A stretch of DNA of 64,000 nt. It comes from Pirellulales bacterium (GTDB taxonomy: Bacteria > Planctomycetota > Planctomycetia > Pirellulales > DATAWG01). The stretch is taken from NCBI GenBank assembly GCA_036267355.1, contig DATAWG010000082.1, forward strand, positions 62,001-126,000, read 5' to 3'. A model generated the notes under the pieces. It did not search any database. It worked only from the letters and a program-made list of their open reading frames with translations, and had not been told where the DNA came from. A program made the translations under genes and the position numbers. Shown piece by piece: positions 1 to 7,959 of this stretch. Position 1 is the first letter of the stretch. Every line of letters starts with the position of its first letter.

Positions 1-101
1 ACATGCCGGCTGCGTTGCTGGTGTGGGGGTCTCATGTAGATGGGGTTCGATTAATTGAGCAGTTCTCCGGCAACTTTGCAGGCGGACTCGCGAACGGCTA
101 A
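1..101 (+). CDS. possible 3' end of a gene entering from the left
   Basis: An open frame (codons in phase with base 3) runs from the window edge to a TAA at 99-101 and ends in the residues IEQFSGNFAGGLANG. The composition looks like coding sequence, but only about 33 codons are visible and no family can be named. It could equally be a chance open frame. The following 415 bases (102-516) hold no gene I can support; the short open frames there have no recognisable protein character. Confidence 0.3.
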   Translation, partial: MPAALLVWGSHVDGVRLIEQFSGNFAGGLANG

Positions 102-516
102 TCACAGAGCCACAACGCGGCAGAACCGCAAATAAAAAAACTCTTTATGCACCCCAGGCGTTCACGCTGCCTGAAGGCCTGGGCCAGGTAAAAATCGTGA
201 TTTGGCAGTTCGCCGCAACCTCGCTGATGCGCTTTCTTCTGGCCGTTTTTACCGTAGCGCAGCCCTCCGCCGCAACCAAAACTCGGTGGTGAAAAAACAC
301 TTGCTTCACGCGCGGCGAAGTCCAACACCAAGACTCTCTATCCCGCCAAGCGGTATGCAGCGATCTAAACGAAAACGGGGCTTGCTCGATTGGTTGTCAG
401 GCTGGAAAGCCTCGCCTACGACCTGTCGCCCGAAACGCCAGTCAACTATGATGAACTCGATTCACCGATGCAGCACATCATTCGACCAGCGTTGACGCTA
501 GGCCTGGGCAAGATCG

Positions 517-1863
517 ATGGGAATTCCGCAAGTCGTGATTGTCGGCCGGCCAAACGTCGGCAAGTCGAGCTTGTTCAATTGGTTGGTCGGCAAACGGCTG
601 GCAATCGTCGATCGAACGGCCGGCGTCACACGCGATCGGATGACCTATCTGCTCTGCCACCGCGATCGGTATTTCGAACTGGTCGACACCGGCGGGATGG
701 GCATCGAAGACGAGGATAATCTCACCCAGCAGGTGGAAGACCAAATCAACGCGGCCATCGAATCCGCCGCCGTGATCCTGTTCGTCGTCGACACGCGCGA
801 CGGGCTCGTGCCGCTCGATCAGGAAGTGGGCAAGCGGCTGCGCTATCTGACGGCGCCGATGCTGTGCGTCGCCAACAAGGCCGACGATCCCCGGCTCGAC
901 CCGCAGGCCGATGAATTCTACCGCCTCGGCCACGGCAAGCTCGTTTGCACCAGCACGCTGCAAAATCGCAATCGCGATCTGCTGCTCGATATGATCGTCG
1001 AACGGCTGCCGCAGCCGGAAGCCGGCGATCAGCCGGAAGGGCAAGCCGAGCCGACGATGAAAGTGGCGATCGTCGGCCGCCGCAATACCGGCAAAAGCAC
1101 GCTGGTCAACACGCTGGCACATGCCGAGCGCATGATCGTGAGCGAGGTGCCCGGCACGACGCGCGACAGCGTCGACGTGCGATTCGAACTCGACGGCAAA
1201 TCGTTTTTGGCAATCGACACCCCCGGGCTGCGCCGCCGCAAAAGCATTTCCACCGATATCGATTTCTATAGCACGCATCGCGCCCAGCGAAGTATCCGGC
1301 GGGCCGACGTCGTGCTGCTGTTCTTCGATCCCACGCAGCGGATCAGCAAAGTCGATAAGCAGCTTAGCGACTATGTCGCGGCACAATACAAACCGTGTAT
1401 CTTCGTGGTCAACAAATGGGACCTGATGGCCGACGGCATGCCGACCGAGCGCTGGGTCGGCTATCTGCGCGACACATTTCGCACGATGTGGTATGTGCCG
1501 ATTGCGTTTATCACCGGCCAGACCGGCAAGAATGTCAAGGCGATGCTGAACCATTCGCAGAATCTGTTCAAGCAGGCGATTCACCGCGTTAGCACCGGAG
1601 AACTGAACCGAGTGGTGCAAGGCGCGCTCGAGGCGAATCCGCCGCCGCTCTATCAAAATCGCACGCCGAAGATCTTTTACGCCACGCAAGTGGGCACCGA
1701 GCCGCCGACGATCGTGCTGTTTTGCAGCGAGCCCGAGGCGCTGTCGCAGCCGTATCGCCGTTATTTGCTGGGCGTGTTCCGCCAGAAGTTGCCGTTTTCG
1801 GAAGTGCCGATCAAGTTGTACTTGCGCAAGCGCGAGGACAGCCGCGACGCCGAACCGGCGTAA
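517..1863 (+). CDS. der: ribosome-biogenesis GTPase Der (EngA)
   Basis: Der is a tandem-domain GTPase needed for maturation of the 50S ribosomal subunit in the cytoplasm. The 448-aa length is normal for the family. The first G domain shows GRPNVGKS (about residues 10-17), DTGG and NKAD (about 120). The second shows GRRNTGKS (about 186-193), DTPG and NKWD (about 298). The last 90 or so residues fit the KH-like C-terminal domain that contacts rRNA. The ATG at 517 is chosen because the P-loop strand follows at once, as is usual. The gene stands alone, with convergent DUF1559 genes downstream. A hairpin sits just after the stop codon. Identification is secure. Confidence 0.97.
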   Translation: MGIPQVVIVGRPNVGKSSLFNWLVGKRLAIVDRTAGVTRDRMTYLLCHRDRYFELVDTGGMGIEDEDNLTQQVEDQINAAIESAAVILFVVDTRDGLVPLDQEVGKRLRYLTAPMLCVANKADDPRLDPQADEFYRLGHGKLVCTSTLQNRNRDLLLDMIVERLPQPEAGDQPEGQAEPTMKVAIVGRRNTGKSTLVNTLAHAERMIVSEVPGTTRDSVDVRFELDGKSFLAIDTPGLRRRKSISTDIDFYSTHRAQRSIRRADVVLLFFDPTQRISKVDKQLSDYVAAQYKPCIFVVNKWDLMADGMPTERWVGYLRDTFRTMWYVPIAFITGQTGKNVKAMLNHSQNLFKQAIHRVSTGELNRVVQGALEANPPPLYQNRTPKIFYATQVGTEPPTIVLFCSEPEALSQPYRRYLLGVFRQKLPFSEVPIKLYLRKREDSRDAEPA

Positions 1864-1871
1864 CAACGATT

Positions 1872-1895
1872 TTGCGTCGACAAGCTACGACGCAA
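1872..1895 (+). terminator. hairpin just downstream of der
   Basis: TTGCGTCG (1872-1879) pairs with CGACGCAA (1888-1895) across an 8-base loop, starting 8 bases after the der stop codon. No T-run follows, so this is a possible terminator or 3' stabilising stem rather than a clear intrinsic terminator. Confidence 0.4.
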
Positions 1896-2118
1896 CTGGG
1901 CCGGAATGGAAGCGGCGGCCACAGATCTGCCCCGTCGAAAAAAACACGGCAGCCCATCGCCGGTGAGATCGGCGAGCACGGGGCCGTGCGAATTCCGGTT
2001 CGCCCATCGTTCGCTTTCAATCAACCCGATCTTTTCGCTTCAAACTCGCCGATCGGCACACAAGCCCAATGCGCTAGCGAGGGAATCAGCGACCGACGAA
2101 ACCACCTCCGCCGCGTGC

Positions 2119-2144
2119 CATGCCCATCGTTTTGCATGGGCATG
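2119..2144. repeat. short palindrome, CATGCCCAT family
   Basis: CATGCCCAT (2119-2127) pairs with ATGGGCATG (2136-2144) around CGTTTTGC. It lies in the 436-base gap between the convergent der and DUF1559 genes (1864-2299), where I see no gene. A very similar palindrome forms part of the 3' end of nuoM at 40014-40039. Confidence 0.6.
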
Positions 2145-2299
2145 TTTCGGTCTAAGAGGCAGTGCGATCGCAAAGGATCTCGCAAGCCGGCCCGGCAGAA
2201 AATTTATTCCCGCGCCATTATCGACGACTCCTTTGGAAGAGCGTGTCCGCGTCGAAGAACGTGACCACGAGATGGCCCTGTTTCCGCTGGCGCAACGGC

Positions 2300-3508
2300 C
2301 TACCGAATCAGGCTGCGGTTGATCGATTCCGCTCCGGCCCGGGTGGTGAGGTTGAGATACGTTGCCGGATCGACCCGGTCGGTGATGGCGTCGACGTGGC
2401 AATCAGCGTAAACGTGCATCACCGCGCCGTTCGGATGATCGCTCGACGGGCCCCAGTCTTCATTCGCCTGCGTCGGCGTGTACATATTTGTCGACAGCAG
2501 ATAGGGCACATTGTGTCCGGCCATCGGCGTGTTTGCGATGACCGCATTTGCCAGCGCCGGATCGAAGCCGGCGTTGATGGCAGTCGAGGCGCCGGTCCAG
2601 GGCGGCAGATCATTGGTGCCCGGCGGCGGAGCATTGGGATTGTTCGTCACGACCCAATTCAGCGTGCCGTCGTACCAGGAGCAATAGCCGCACTCCTTGG
2701 TTTCGCAGAGCAACAACGTGTTCGACATGCCGTCGCTGATCGAACTGATCGTCGCACCCTGCGATGCGGTCAGCAACATCGCGCCGTTTTCGACGGGCGT
2801 TTTCGGATAATCGCCGGTGGTTTGTAGATGCGTTCCCACGATCGCCTTGTAATTCGTCGGACAGGCAACGTTCACGAATCCCGGCGGCATGCTCAATTGC
2901 GATTGCTGCGGAATCGCAGCGTATTCCGGGGCGCCGGCGCCGGATCGAGCAGTGTTGTCGACGCTGGTGGTGCCGTTCGTGTTTGCATTGCCGGCCCAAT
3001 TCGGACAAATCACGGCGCTCAGATACGCGGCCGAGCAATGCTGATAACCGGCCGAGCCGTTGACGATCGCCGGATCGAACGGTCCGCGGAGCGTCGTCAA
3101 GCATTTGCCCGAGCCGAACTGACATGAATTGAGGTCGATTGCCTTATACAGGTTGCCTTCTTCGATATAGGGCAGGATCCGCACGATCCAGCTCCAGCCG
3201 GTCATGTTGCCCGGCGAGGCCGTGGTCCCCTTGCCCGCCGGTTTGGCCAAGAGGGCCTGCGGCGTGTCGGAATTCGGCCTGGTGCCCGCGGGAGCGTTAA
3301 ATATCAGCGGAAATCGTCGATACGCACTTTCGTGATTCAACAATGCAAAGCCGAGTTGCTTGATCTTGGCCTGACACTGATTGCGGAAGGAGGCGCCGCG
3401 GTCGGCAACCAGGTGCGGCAACAGCAGGCCAATGAGAATGCACAGGATGGTAATCACGGCGAGCAATTCCAAAAGCGTAAAGCCAGATTTTGGAGAACGC
3501 ATGGACAT
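2300..3508 (-). CDS. DUF1559 pseudopilin-like protein (copy 1)
   Basis: This is a 402-aa member of the large planctomycete DUF1559 family: exported proteins with a type IV pilin-like N-terminus (GFTLLELL, about residues 9-16) followed by one hydrophobic helix and a beta-rich extracellular part. Function is unknown; a pilus or surface-structure role is inferred from the prepilin motif. The C-terminus carries the family-type segment HVYADCHVDAI and ends SLIR. It is a close paralogue of the gene at 3904-5121, but the stretch after the prepilin helix (HLVADRGASF) departs from the usual AVQAAREAA, so it may be the more diverged copy. A strong ribosome binding site fixes the start. Confidence 0.93.
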   Translation of the reverse strand: MSMRSPKSGFTLLELLAVITILCILIGLLLPHLVADRGASFRNQCQAKIKQLGFALLNHESAYRRFPLIFNAPAGTRPNSDTPQALLAKPAGKGTTASPGNMTGWSWIVRILPYIEEGNLYKAIDLNSCQFGSGKCLTTLRGPFDPAIVNGSAGYQHCSAAYLSAVICPNWAGNANTNGTTSVDNTARSGAGAPEYAAIPQQSQLSMPPGFVNVACPTNYKAIVGTHLQTTGDYPKTPVENGAMLLTASQGATISSISDGMSNTLLLCETKECGYCSWYDGTLNWVVTNNPNAPPPGTNDLPPWTGASTAINAGFDPALANAVIANTPMAGHNVPYLLSTNMYTPTQANEDWGPSSDHPNGAVMHVYADCHVDAITDRVDPATYLNLTTRAGAESINRSLIR

Positions 3509-3512
3509 ACGC

Positions 3513-3522
3513 CACCTCCAAG
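3513..3522 (-). promoter_or_regulatory. strong Shine-Dalgarno of DUF1559 copy 1
   Basis: On the minus strand the leader reads TTGGAGGTGGCGT directly before the ATG. Copy 2 has TTGGAGGTGGAGT at the same spacing, preceded by a similar CATCC(A/T)-rich leader. The shared leader fixes both start codons. Confidence 0.75.
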
Positions 3523-3696
3523 AAAATATATGGATGAAATGAGACAGCGATGCGGCCAGAGGACCGCAGAATTCCGCACGACGACCGCAGCGCGGTCGTA
3601 GTCGGATTGGCCACGGACCGCGAGTGGTCCGGCGCGCGTGTCTCGTGCGCGGAGCTGTTTCAAGAGCAGCGCACCAACAAGCGCGGCCGCTTGGCC

Positions 3697-3772
3697 TCGG
3701 CCGAAAAATAGCTTCTCCACAGCACCCTCTGCTCTTGCGGGAGAGGGCAGGGTGAGGAGTTTTTCGGCCGAG
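3697..3772. repeat. family A palindromic element, copy 1
   Basis: The ends are CTCGGCCGAAAAATA (left) and the inverse TTTTTCGGCCGAG (right), with a CCCTCT..TTGCGGGAGAGGG core. It is one of five copies in the window (others at 31570, 43359, 54475 and 57726). It lies in the 395-base gap between the two DUF1559 genes; apart from the terminator beside it I see nothing else there. Confidence 0.8.
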
Positions 3773-3779
3773 CCCTATT

Positions 3780-3822
3780 CAAGAAAAGGGCCGCCTCGGG
3801 AGAGATCGCTCCCTCCCGAGGC
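3780..3822 (-). terminator. intrinsic terminator of DUF1559 copy 2
   Basis: A perfect 10-bp stem, GCCTCGGGAG (3793-3802) with CTCCCGAGGC (3813-3822). Read on the minus strand it is followed by GGCCCTTTTCTT. It lies 80 bases beyond the stop codon of the minus-strand gene at 3904-5121, the right place and orientation for a rho-independent terminator. Confidence 0.65.
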
Positions 3823-3903
3823 AGCGGGTTTTAACGGAGGACGATGCGGCGGGCTAACCGGCGTCGCAAGCGACGCGGCTAACGCCGCCAGCGAGGCCCC
3901 AGC

Positions 3904-5121
3904 CTACCGGATCAACTGCGTGTTGATGGATTCCGAACCTGCCCGCGTGGTGAGCGAGAGGTACGTGGCCGGATCGCACTGGTCGGTGATCGCATCGACG
4001 TGCGCATCGGCGTAAACATGCATCACCGCGCCGTTGGAATGATCGCTGGAAGGACCCCAGTTTTCATTCTGCGTGGTGGTGTTGATGCCATTGCCGACTT
4101 TGAGGAACGGGATGTTCGTGCCCGCGGCAGCCGTGTTCGCCAAAGCCGGATTGTAGCCTTGGTTGATGGCCACCGAGGCGTTGATCCACGGCGGAAGATT
4201 GTTCGTGCCCGGCGATGGCTGGTTGGGATTATTCGTCACCACCCAGTTCATCGTGCCGTCGTACCACGAGCAATATCCCCATTCCTTGGTCTCGCAGACC
4301 ATGAACGTCTTCGACGTGCCGTCGCTGATCGAAGAGATCGTCGAGCCCTGGGCCGCGGAGAGCAGCATCGCGCCGTTTTCAAGCGGAGCCTTCGGATAAG
4401 TGACACCGGTTCCGGCAGTCTGGAGGTGCGTTCCCACAACGGCCTTGTAATTAGTGGGGCAAGGGATGTCGACGAATCCGGGCGGCGCCCCGGTGCCTGT
4501 CTCGGTGATCGTCGTGTACTCCGGAGCCCCGGTTCCCGTCGTCGTTCCGCCTGTGCTCGTGTTGTCGACAGTGCTGGTGCCATTCGTGTTGGCATCGCCG
4601 CCCCAAGAGGGGCAAATCATGGCGCTCAAATACACCGCCGAGCAATGCTGATACGTCGCCGAGCCGTTGACGAGCTTCGGATCGAACGGGCCTGTAATCG
4701 TGCCCGAGGTATTTCCCATGCTGAACTGATAGGAATTGATGTCGATTGCCTTATAAAGATTGGCTTCTTCGATATAGGGTAGGATCCGCACAATCCAGCT
4801 CCAGCCGGTGAGCGTGCCCGCCGAAGTCGCGCTGCCGGTGCCGGCCGGTTTGGCGAGGTACGCTTGAGGTTCCGTGTTGCCGGTTGCGGTCGTGACGCCG
4901 TTCGGTTCGTTGAACACCAGCGGGAACCGCTTGTACGCACTTTCGTGGTTCAACAGTGCATAGCCGATCTGCTTGATCTTGGCCTGGCACTGGTTGCGGA
5001 AAGCGGCCTCGCGGGCAGCTTGAACCGCCGGCAGCAATAGCGCGATGAGGATGCCGATGATGGCAATTACCACCAGCAGCTCCACGAGGGTAAACCCTCG
5101 CTTTAGGGAACGCGTGGACAT
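3904..5121 (-). CDS. DUF1559 pseudopilin-like protein (copy 2)
   Basis: A 405-aa DUF1559 protein with the standard prepilin N-terminus ([18 protein letters not shown]) followed by [13 protein letters not shown], matching the family consensus closely. The beta-rich body and C-terminus ([11 protein letters not shown], ending TQLIR) align along their whole length with the neighbour at 2300-3508, so the pair is a tandem duplication. The protein is expected to be membrane-anchored and then exposed outside the cytoplasm; its function is not known. Each copy has its own leader, and a family A repeat plus a terminator separate them, so they are probably transcribed independently. Confidence 0.95.
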   Translation of the reverse strand: MSTRSLKRGFTLVELLVVIAIIGILIALLLPAVQAAREAAFRNQCQAKIKQIGYALLNHESAYKRFPLVFNEPNGVTTATGNTEPQAYLAKPAGTGSATSAGTLTGWSWIVRILPYIEEANLYKAIDINSYQFSMGNTSGTITGPFDPKLVNGSATYQHCSAVYLSAMICPSWGGDANTNGTSTVDNTSTGGTTTGTGAPEYTTITETGTGAPPGFVDIPCPTNYKAVVGTHLQTAGTGVTYPKAPLENGAMLLSAAQGSTISSISDGTSKTFMVCETKEWGYCSWYDGTMNWVVTNNPNQPSPGTNNLPPWINASVAINQGYNPALANTAAAGTNIPFLKVGNGINTTTQNENWGPSSDHSNGAVMHVYADAHVDAITDQCDPATYLSLTTRAGSESINTQLIR

Positions 5122-5125
5122 ACTC

Positions 5126-5135
5126 CACCTCCAAA
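5126..5135 (-). promoter_or_regulatory. strong Shine-Dalgarno of DUF1559 copy 2
   Basis: TTTGGAGGTGGAGT precedes the ATG on the minus strand, nearly identical to the leader of copy 1. It supports the start at 5121. Confidence 0.75.
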
Positions 5136-5337
5136 GAAAAAATGGATGAGACAGATGCGGCTACGACGCCGCTTCCTTCCGCCAACGAATCCGGCGCCGC
5201 GCACCGTCGGAAAGCCCTGGATTCCCCCGAATGCGCGCACGCCCATAGAAAAGATGAATGGCCGCAGTCTAGCGGTTTGCCAACTCGCTGTCAAATTTTT
5301 TGACGGTCGATTTAATGGCGGAATTACGGGAAAGCAT

Positions 5338-5499
5338 TTTCTCACGCGGAGGCGCGGAGGGAGGGCTTTCAGTGGGATTCATTACCGAGCGAGGGACTTG
5401 GCTTCGGCGGCGTGGTGCGCCTTTCTGCCATAAATTCTCCGCTTGTCGTTTTATTTCCCCTTCCCCTTCCCCCTCCGCGTCTCCGCGGCTCCGCGTGAG
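5338..5499. mobile_element. MITE-like element with CGCGGAG inverted ends (family E)
   Basis: The left end TTCTCACGCGGAGGCGCGG (5339-5357) is inverted at the right end, CCGCGTCTCCGCGG followed by CTCCGCGTGAG (5475-5499). About 160 bp lie between, with no gene. The ends match those of the GxxExxY element at 7960-8412. The interior keeps CATTACCGAG (5380-5389), which in the larger element lies in the first codons of the nuclease gene (8014-8023), and a TTCCCCCTCCGCG block before the right end. It therefore looks like an internally deleted derivative. A 16-base direct repeat (GTGAGTCTTCCCGTCG) follows at about 5495-5527. The rest of the 5122-5558 gap holds nothing I recognise. Confidence 0.65.
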
Positions 5500-5558
5500 T
5501 CTTCCCGTCGCGTGAGTCTTCCCGTCGTAGCGCTTTTTTCCGCTAGAAAAGCTAAGCT

Positions 5559-6998
5559 ATGGCGATGATCGAGCTTAATCCGGAAATGCAGCGGCGGTTC
5601 GCCGTCGAAGTCGTCCAGCGGCTTCGCGGCGAGCGCTTTAGCGCCTATTGGGCCGGCGGGTGCGTGCGCGATCGAATGCTTGGCCGGCTGCCGGGGGATT
5701 ACGATGTCGCCACCAATGCCACGCCCGAGGAGATTCGCCGCCTCTTCGGCCCGCGGCGCACGCTGGCGATCGGGGCCGCCTACGGCGTGATCGTGGTGCT
5801 TGGACCGCCCGGGGCCGGACACGTGGAAGTGACCACGTTTCGCAGCGATGTCGACTATCGCGACGGCCGGCATCCCAGCCGCGTCGTTTACAGTTCGCCG
5901 AAAGAAGATGCCCAACGGCGCGATTTCACGATCAACGGCATGTTCTTCGATCCGCTCGCCGAGCAGGTGATCGACTTCGTCGGCGGCCAGGAAGATTTGC
6001 AGCGGCGCGTCGTGCGCGCGATCGGCGATCCGCGGGCCCGCTTTGCCGAAGACAAGCTGCGGATGCTCCGCGCCGTGCGGTTTGCGGCCCGATTCGAGTT
6101 CGAGCTCGACCCGGCCACGGCAGCCGCGATCCGCGAAATGGCGGCGGAAATCGTCGTCGTTAGCGCCGAGCGAATCGCGGCTGAAATGGAAACAATGCTT
6201 TTGGACAAACATCGCGCCCGAGCGATGCGGATGCTGCGGGGGGTTGGATTGCTCGCGGTGATCTTGCCGGAAGTAGGGGCGACAGTAGGGGCGACAGCAG
6301 GGGCGACAGCAGGGGCGACAGCAGGGGCGAGGGACGAAGAGCAAGGGGCGAGGGGCGAGGGGCGAGGGGCGAGGGACGAAAACAATGAGGCAGCCTGGGA
6401 GCAGATGGTCAACTTGCTCGATGCACTCGCGGATGCTTCGTTCCCACTGGCTTTGGCGGTGCTGTTGCTCGGCGCGAGCGATCCCCTCGCCCCTCGTCCC
6501 TCGCCCCTAGCCCCTTCCGCACTCGTCCCTCGTCCCTCGTCCCACGCCCCTGCCGCCCCTGCCGCCCTTGCCGAGCAGGTCGGACGGCGATGGCGGTTGG
6601 CCAAGAAGCAGTTTGAACGGGCGGGCTGGTTGTTGGAACATCGCGCGGCCCTTGTCGAGGCTCGGCGCTTGCCGTGGTCGCGGCTTCAGCCGCTATTGGT
6701 TCACGAGGGTGCCGGCGAACTGTTGGCGTTCGGAGATGCATTTGCCGCTTGCGGGTTCATGGATGCCGCCGAAATGGCCTTTTGCCGCGAGCGGCTGGCG
6801 ATGCCGGCCGCGCAATTGAATCCGCCGCCGCTCTTTACCGGCGACGATCTGCTTAAGCTCGGCGTGCCTCGCGGGCATGTTTATGCAGAGCTATTGCAAA
6901 AAGTCCGCGAGGCGCAGCTCGACGGGCAAATCAAAGACCGCGCCGACGCCGTTGAACTGGTCAAGCGATTTCTTGACGACGCGCGCCCGCCGGGTTAG
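5559..6998 (+). CDS. CCA tRNA nucleotidyltransferase / poly(A) polymerase family
   Basis: This is a class II nucleotidyltransferase of the CCA-adding/poly(A) polymerase family, acting on tRNA 3' ends in the cytoplasm. The 479-aa protein shows GGCVRD (about 33-38), the metal-binding DYD (about 47-49), RDFTINGMFFDP (about 123) and the neck region EDKLRMLRAVRF. CCA-adding and poly(A) activity cannot be told apart here. Between the neck and the C-terminal helices it carries an unusual low-complexity insert: repeated AGAT units, then EGRGARDE-type residues (about 239-275) and a Pro/Ala/Ser-rich tract (about 309-333). Both are encoded by repeat DNA. The insert is probably a tolerated loop. The start is the ATG following a short AG-rich leader. 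Confidence 0.9.
   Translation: MAMIELNPEMQRRFAVEVVQRLRGERFSAYWAGGCVRDRMLGRLPGDYDVATNATPEEIRRLFGPRRTLAIGAAYGVIVVLGPPGAGHVEVTTFRSDVDYRDGRHPSRVVYSSPKEDAQRRDFTINGMFFDPLAEQVIDFVGGQEDLQRRVVRAIGDPRARFAEDKLRMLRAVRFAARFEFELDPATAAAIREMAAEIVVVSAERIAAEMETMLLDKHRARAMRMLRGVGLLAVILPEVGATVGATAGATAGATAGARDEEQGARGEGRGARDENNEAAWEQMVNLLDALADASFPLALAVLLLGASDPLAPRPSPLAPSALVPRPSSHAPAAPAALAEQVGRRWRLAKKQFERAGWLLEHRAALVEARRLPWSRLQPLLVHEGAGELLAFGDAFAACGFMDAAEMAFCRERLAMPAAQLNPPPLFTGDDLLKLGVPRGHVYAELLQKVREAQLDGQIKDRADAVELVKRFLDDARPPG
6273..6377 (+). repeat. 12-bp tandem repeat and GGGGCGAGG tract within the CCA gene
   Basis: Five 12-bp units (G[T/C]AGGGGCGACA) fill 6273-6332, followed by repeated GGGGCGAGG/GGGACGA to 6377. 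The frame stays open because the 12-bp unit is a multiple of three. The second part is the inverse of the tract at 6483-6540. Confidence 0.8.
6483..6565 (+). repeat. CCCTCGCCCC/CCCTCGTCCC tract, inverse of the upstream repeat
   Basis: Repeated CCCTCGCCCC and CCCTCGTCCC, then CCGCCCCTG units. It is complementary to the GGGGCGAGG/GGGACGA tract at 6325-6379, so the two could form a long hairpin about 100 bases apart inside the coding sequence. Confidence 0.7.
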
Positions 6999-7024
6999 AG
7001 TCTGCGGGGAAACGAGACGGGAAA

Positions 7025-7155
7025 GGGGCCAGAGATCAGGGGCCAGAGTCATCAGAACACGAACGCCCGGAAGTTATCCGGCCCTGAACGCGCTCACCCC
7101 ATCGAACGAATCCTCCGCGTCCCGCTGGCCTCTGTCCTCTGACCCCTGGCCCCTC
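7025..7155. repeat. inverted repeat pair GGGGCCAGAG / CTGACCCCTGGCCCC
   Basis: GGGGCCAGAGATCAGGGGCC (from 7025) is roughly inverted in CCTCTGACCCCTGGCCCC (ending 7155). Together they bracket most of the 159-base gap between the CCA gene and the membrane-protein gene. The right arm ends 2 bases before the next start codon. Confidence 0.55.
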
Positions 7156-7157
7156 GC

Positions 7158-7745
7158 ATGCACTACACCTTTCTCGACGCGCTCGGCCTGATCTTTCGCT
7201 GGATGCATATTCTGGCGGCGATGGCGGCGGTGGGGGGGCCGATGTTCATCTGTTGGGCGCTGCTGCCCGCGGCCGAAGCGCTGCCCGACGGGCCGCACCG
7301 GCAGTTGAAGGAAGGAATTCGCCTGCGATGGTCGGTGATCGTGAGGATCGCGATCATGTTTTTGCTGTTGAGCGGGGCTTACAATTACCTCGCGTTCATG
7401 CGTGCTTCGCGAGCCTGGGATGCCGCATGGCAGAATGGCCCGGCCCATCTGTATCAGGCGCTGTTCGGCGTGAAATTCTTGCTGGCGCTCGCGATCTTCT
7501 TTCTGGCCAGCGCGCTGACCGGCCGCAGCCCGGCGTTGGCCCGATTTCGCGAAAACGCACGGTTTTGGGTCGCCGTGAACCTGGCTCTCGGAATCGTGTT
7601 GGTGGGCATATCGGGCCAAATGCGGATGTTGCACATTGGTCCTCCTCCGGCGACGATCAAGGCCGCGCCGGCCGCCGCAACCGCATCGGCCCCACATGGG
7701 ACCGCTACTGAACCACATCGATCGACCGCCGCCGATCCAGCCTAA
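7158..7745 (+). CDS. four-helix integral membrane protein of unknown function
   Basis: A 195-aa protein with four predicted membrane segments: about residues 14-36 (the IFRWMHILAAMAAVGGPMF stretch), 58-80 (IVRIAIMFLLLSG), 103-120 (KFLLALAIFFLASAL) and 137-155 (FWVAVNLALGIVLVGIS), then a charged Ala/Pro/His-rich tail. The first helix carries an internal His and the layout resembles small CopD/cytochrome-like membrane proteins, but no ligand set is conserved well enough to assign one. It is followed after 23 bases by the small coiled-coil gene, so they may be co-transcribed. I do not recognise the family. Confidence 0.8.
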   Translation: MHYTFLDALGLIFRWMHILAAMAAVGGPMFICWALLPAAEALPDGPHRQLKEGIRLRWSVIVRIAIMFLLLSGAYNYLAFMRASRAWDAAWQNGPAHLYQALFGVKFLLALAIFFLASALTGRSPALARFRENARFWVAVNLALGIVLVGISGQMRMLHIGPPPATIKAAPAAATASAPHGTATEPHRSTAADPA

Positions 7746-7768
7746 TTCGCAAACTCGCGACAAGAGCA

Positions 7769-7939
7769 ATGGACAAGAAAGCCAAGAAACGCATCGACCT
7801 GTTGCAGCAGAAGCTGCAAAAACTCCGCCAACAACTGGCCGGCGCCAAAAGGCAAATGGACGAGCCGGACGAAGCCCGGCGGCTCGAAAAAGAACTCGCC
7901 GCGACCGAAGCCGAATTGCAAAAGCTCAAAGAGTCGTAG
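7769..7939 (+). CDS. small coiled-coil protein, 56 aa
   Basis: A short gene starting MDKKAKKRIDLLQQ and ending LQKLKES. It is almost entirely charged and helical with a heptad pattern of Leu (LLQQKLQKLRQQL, then RLEKELAATEAELQKL), interrupted by DEPDEA, so it reads as a helical hairpin or short coiled coil with no membrane segment. Composition and codon use match its neighbours. It lies 23 bases after the membrane protein and 20 bases before the GxxExxY element. Small proteins of this type are common in planctomycetes. Function is unknown; a partner-binding or nucleoid/ribosome-associated role would be guesswork. Confidence 0.75.
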   Translation: MDKKAKKRIDLLQQKLQKLRQQLAGAKRQMDEPDEARRLEKELAATEAELQKLKES

Positions 7940-7959
7940 CGCGCGCCGAAGAAATAACA

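Noticed and set aside
98-331. Minus-strand open frame before der
   Set aside because: No motif, no ribosome site, and composition unlike neighbouring genes.
390-719. Plus-strand open frame (LVVRLESLAYDLSPETPVNYDELD) overlapping der
   Set aside because: Its first part looks protein-like but it soon runs out of frame through the der gene; no start signal.
2162-4782. Plus-strand open frames across the DUF1559 genes
   Set aside because: Reverse-strand shadows of the two minus-strand genes.
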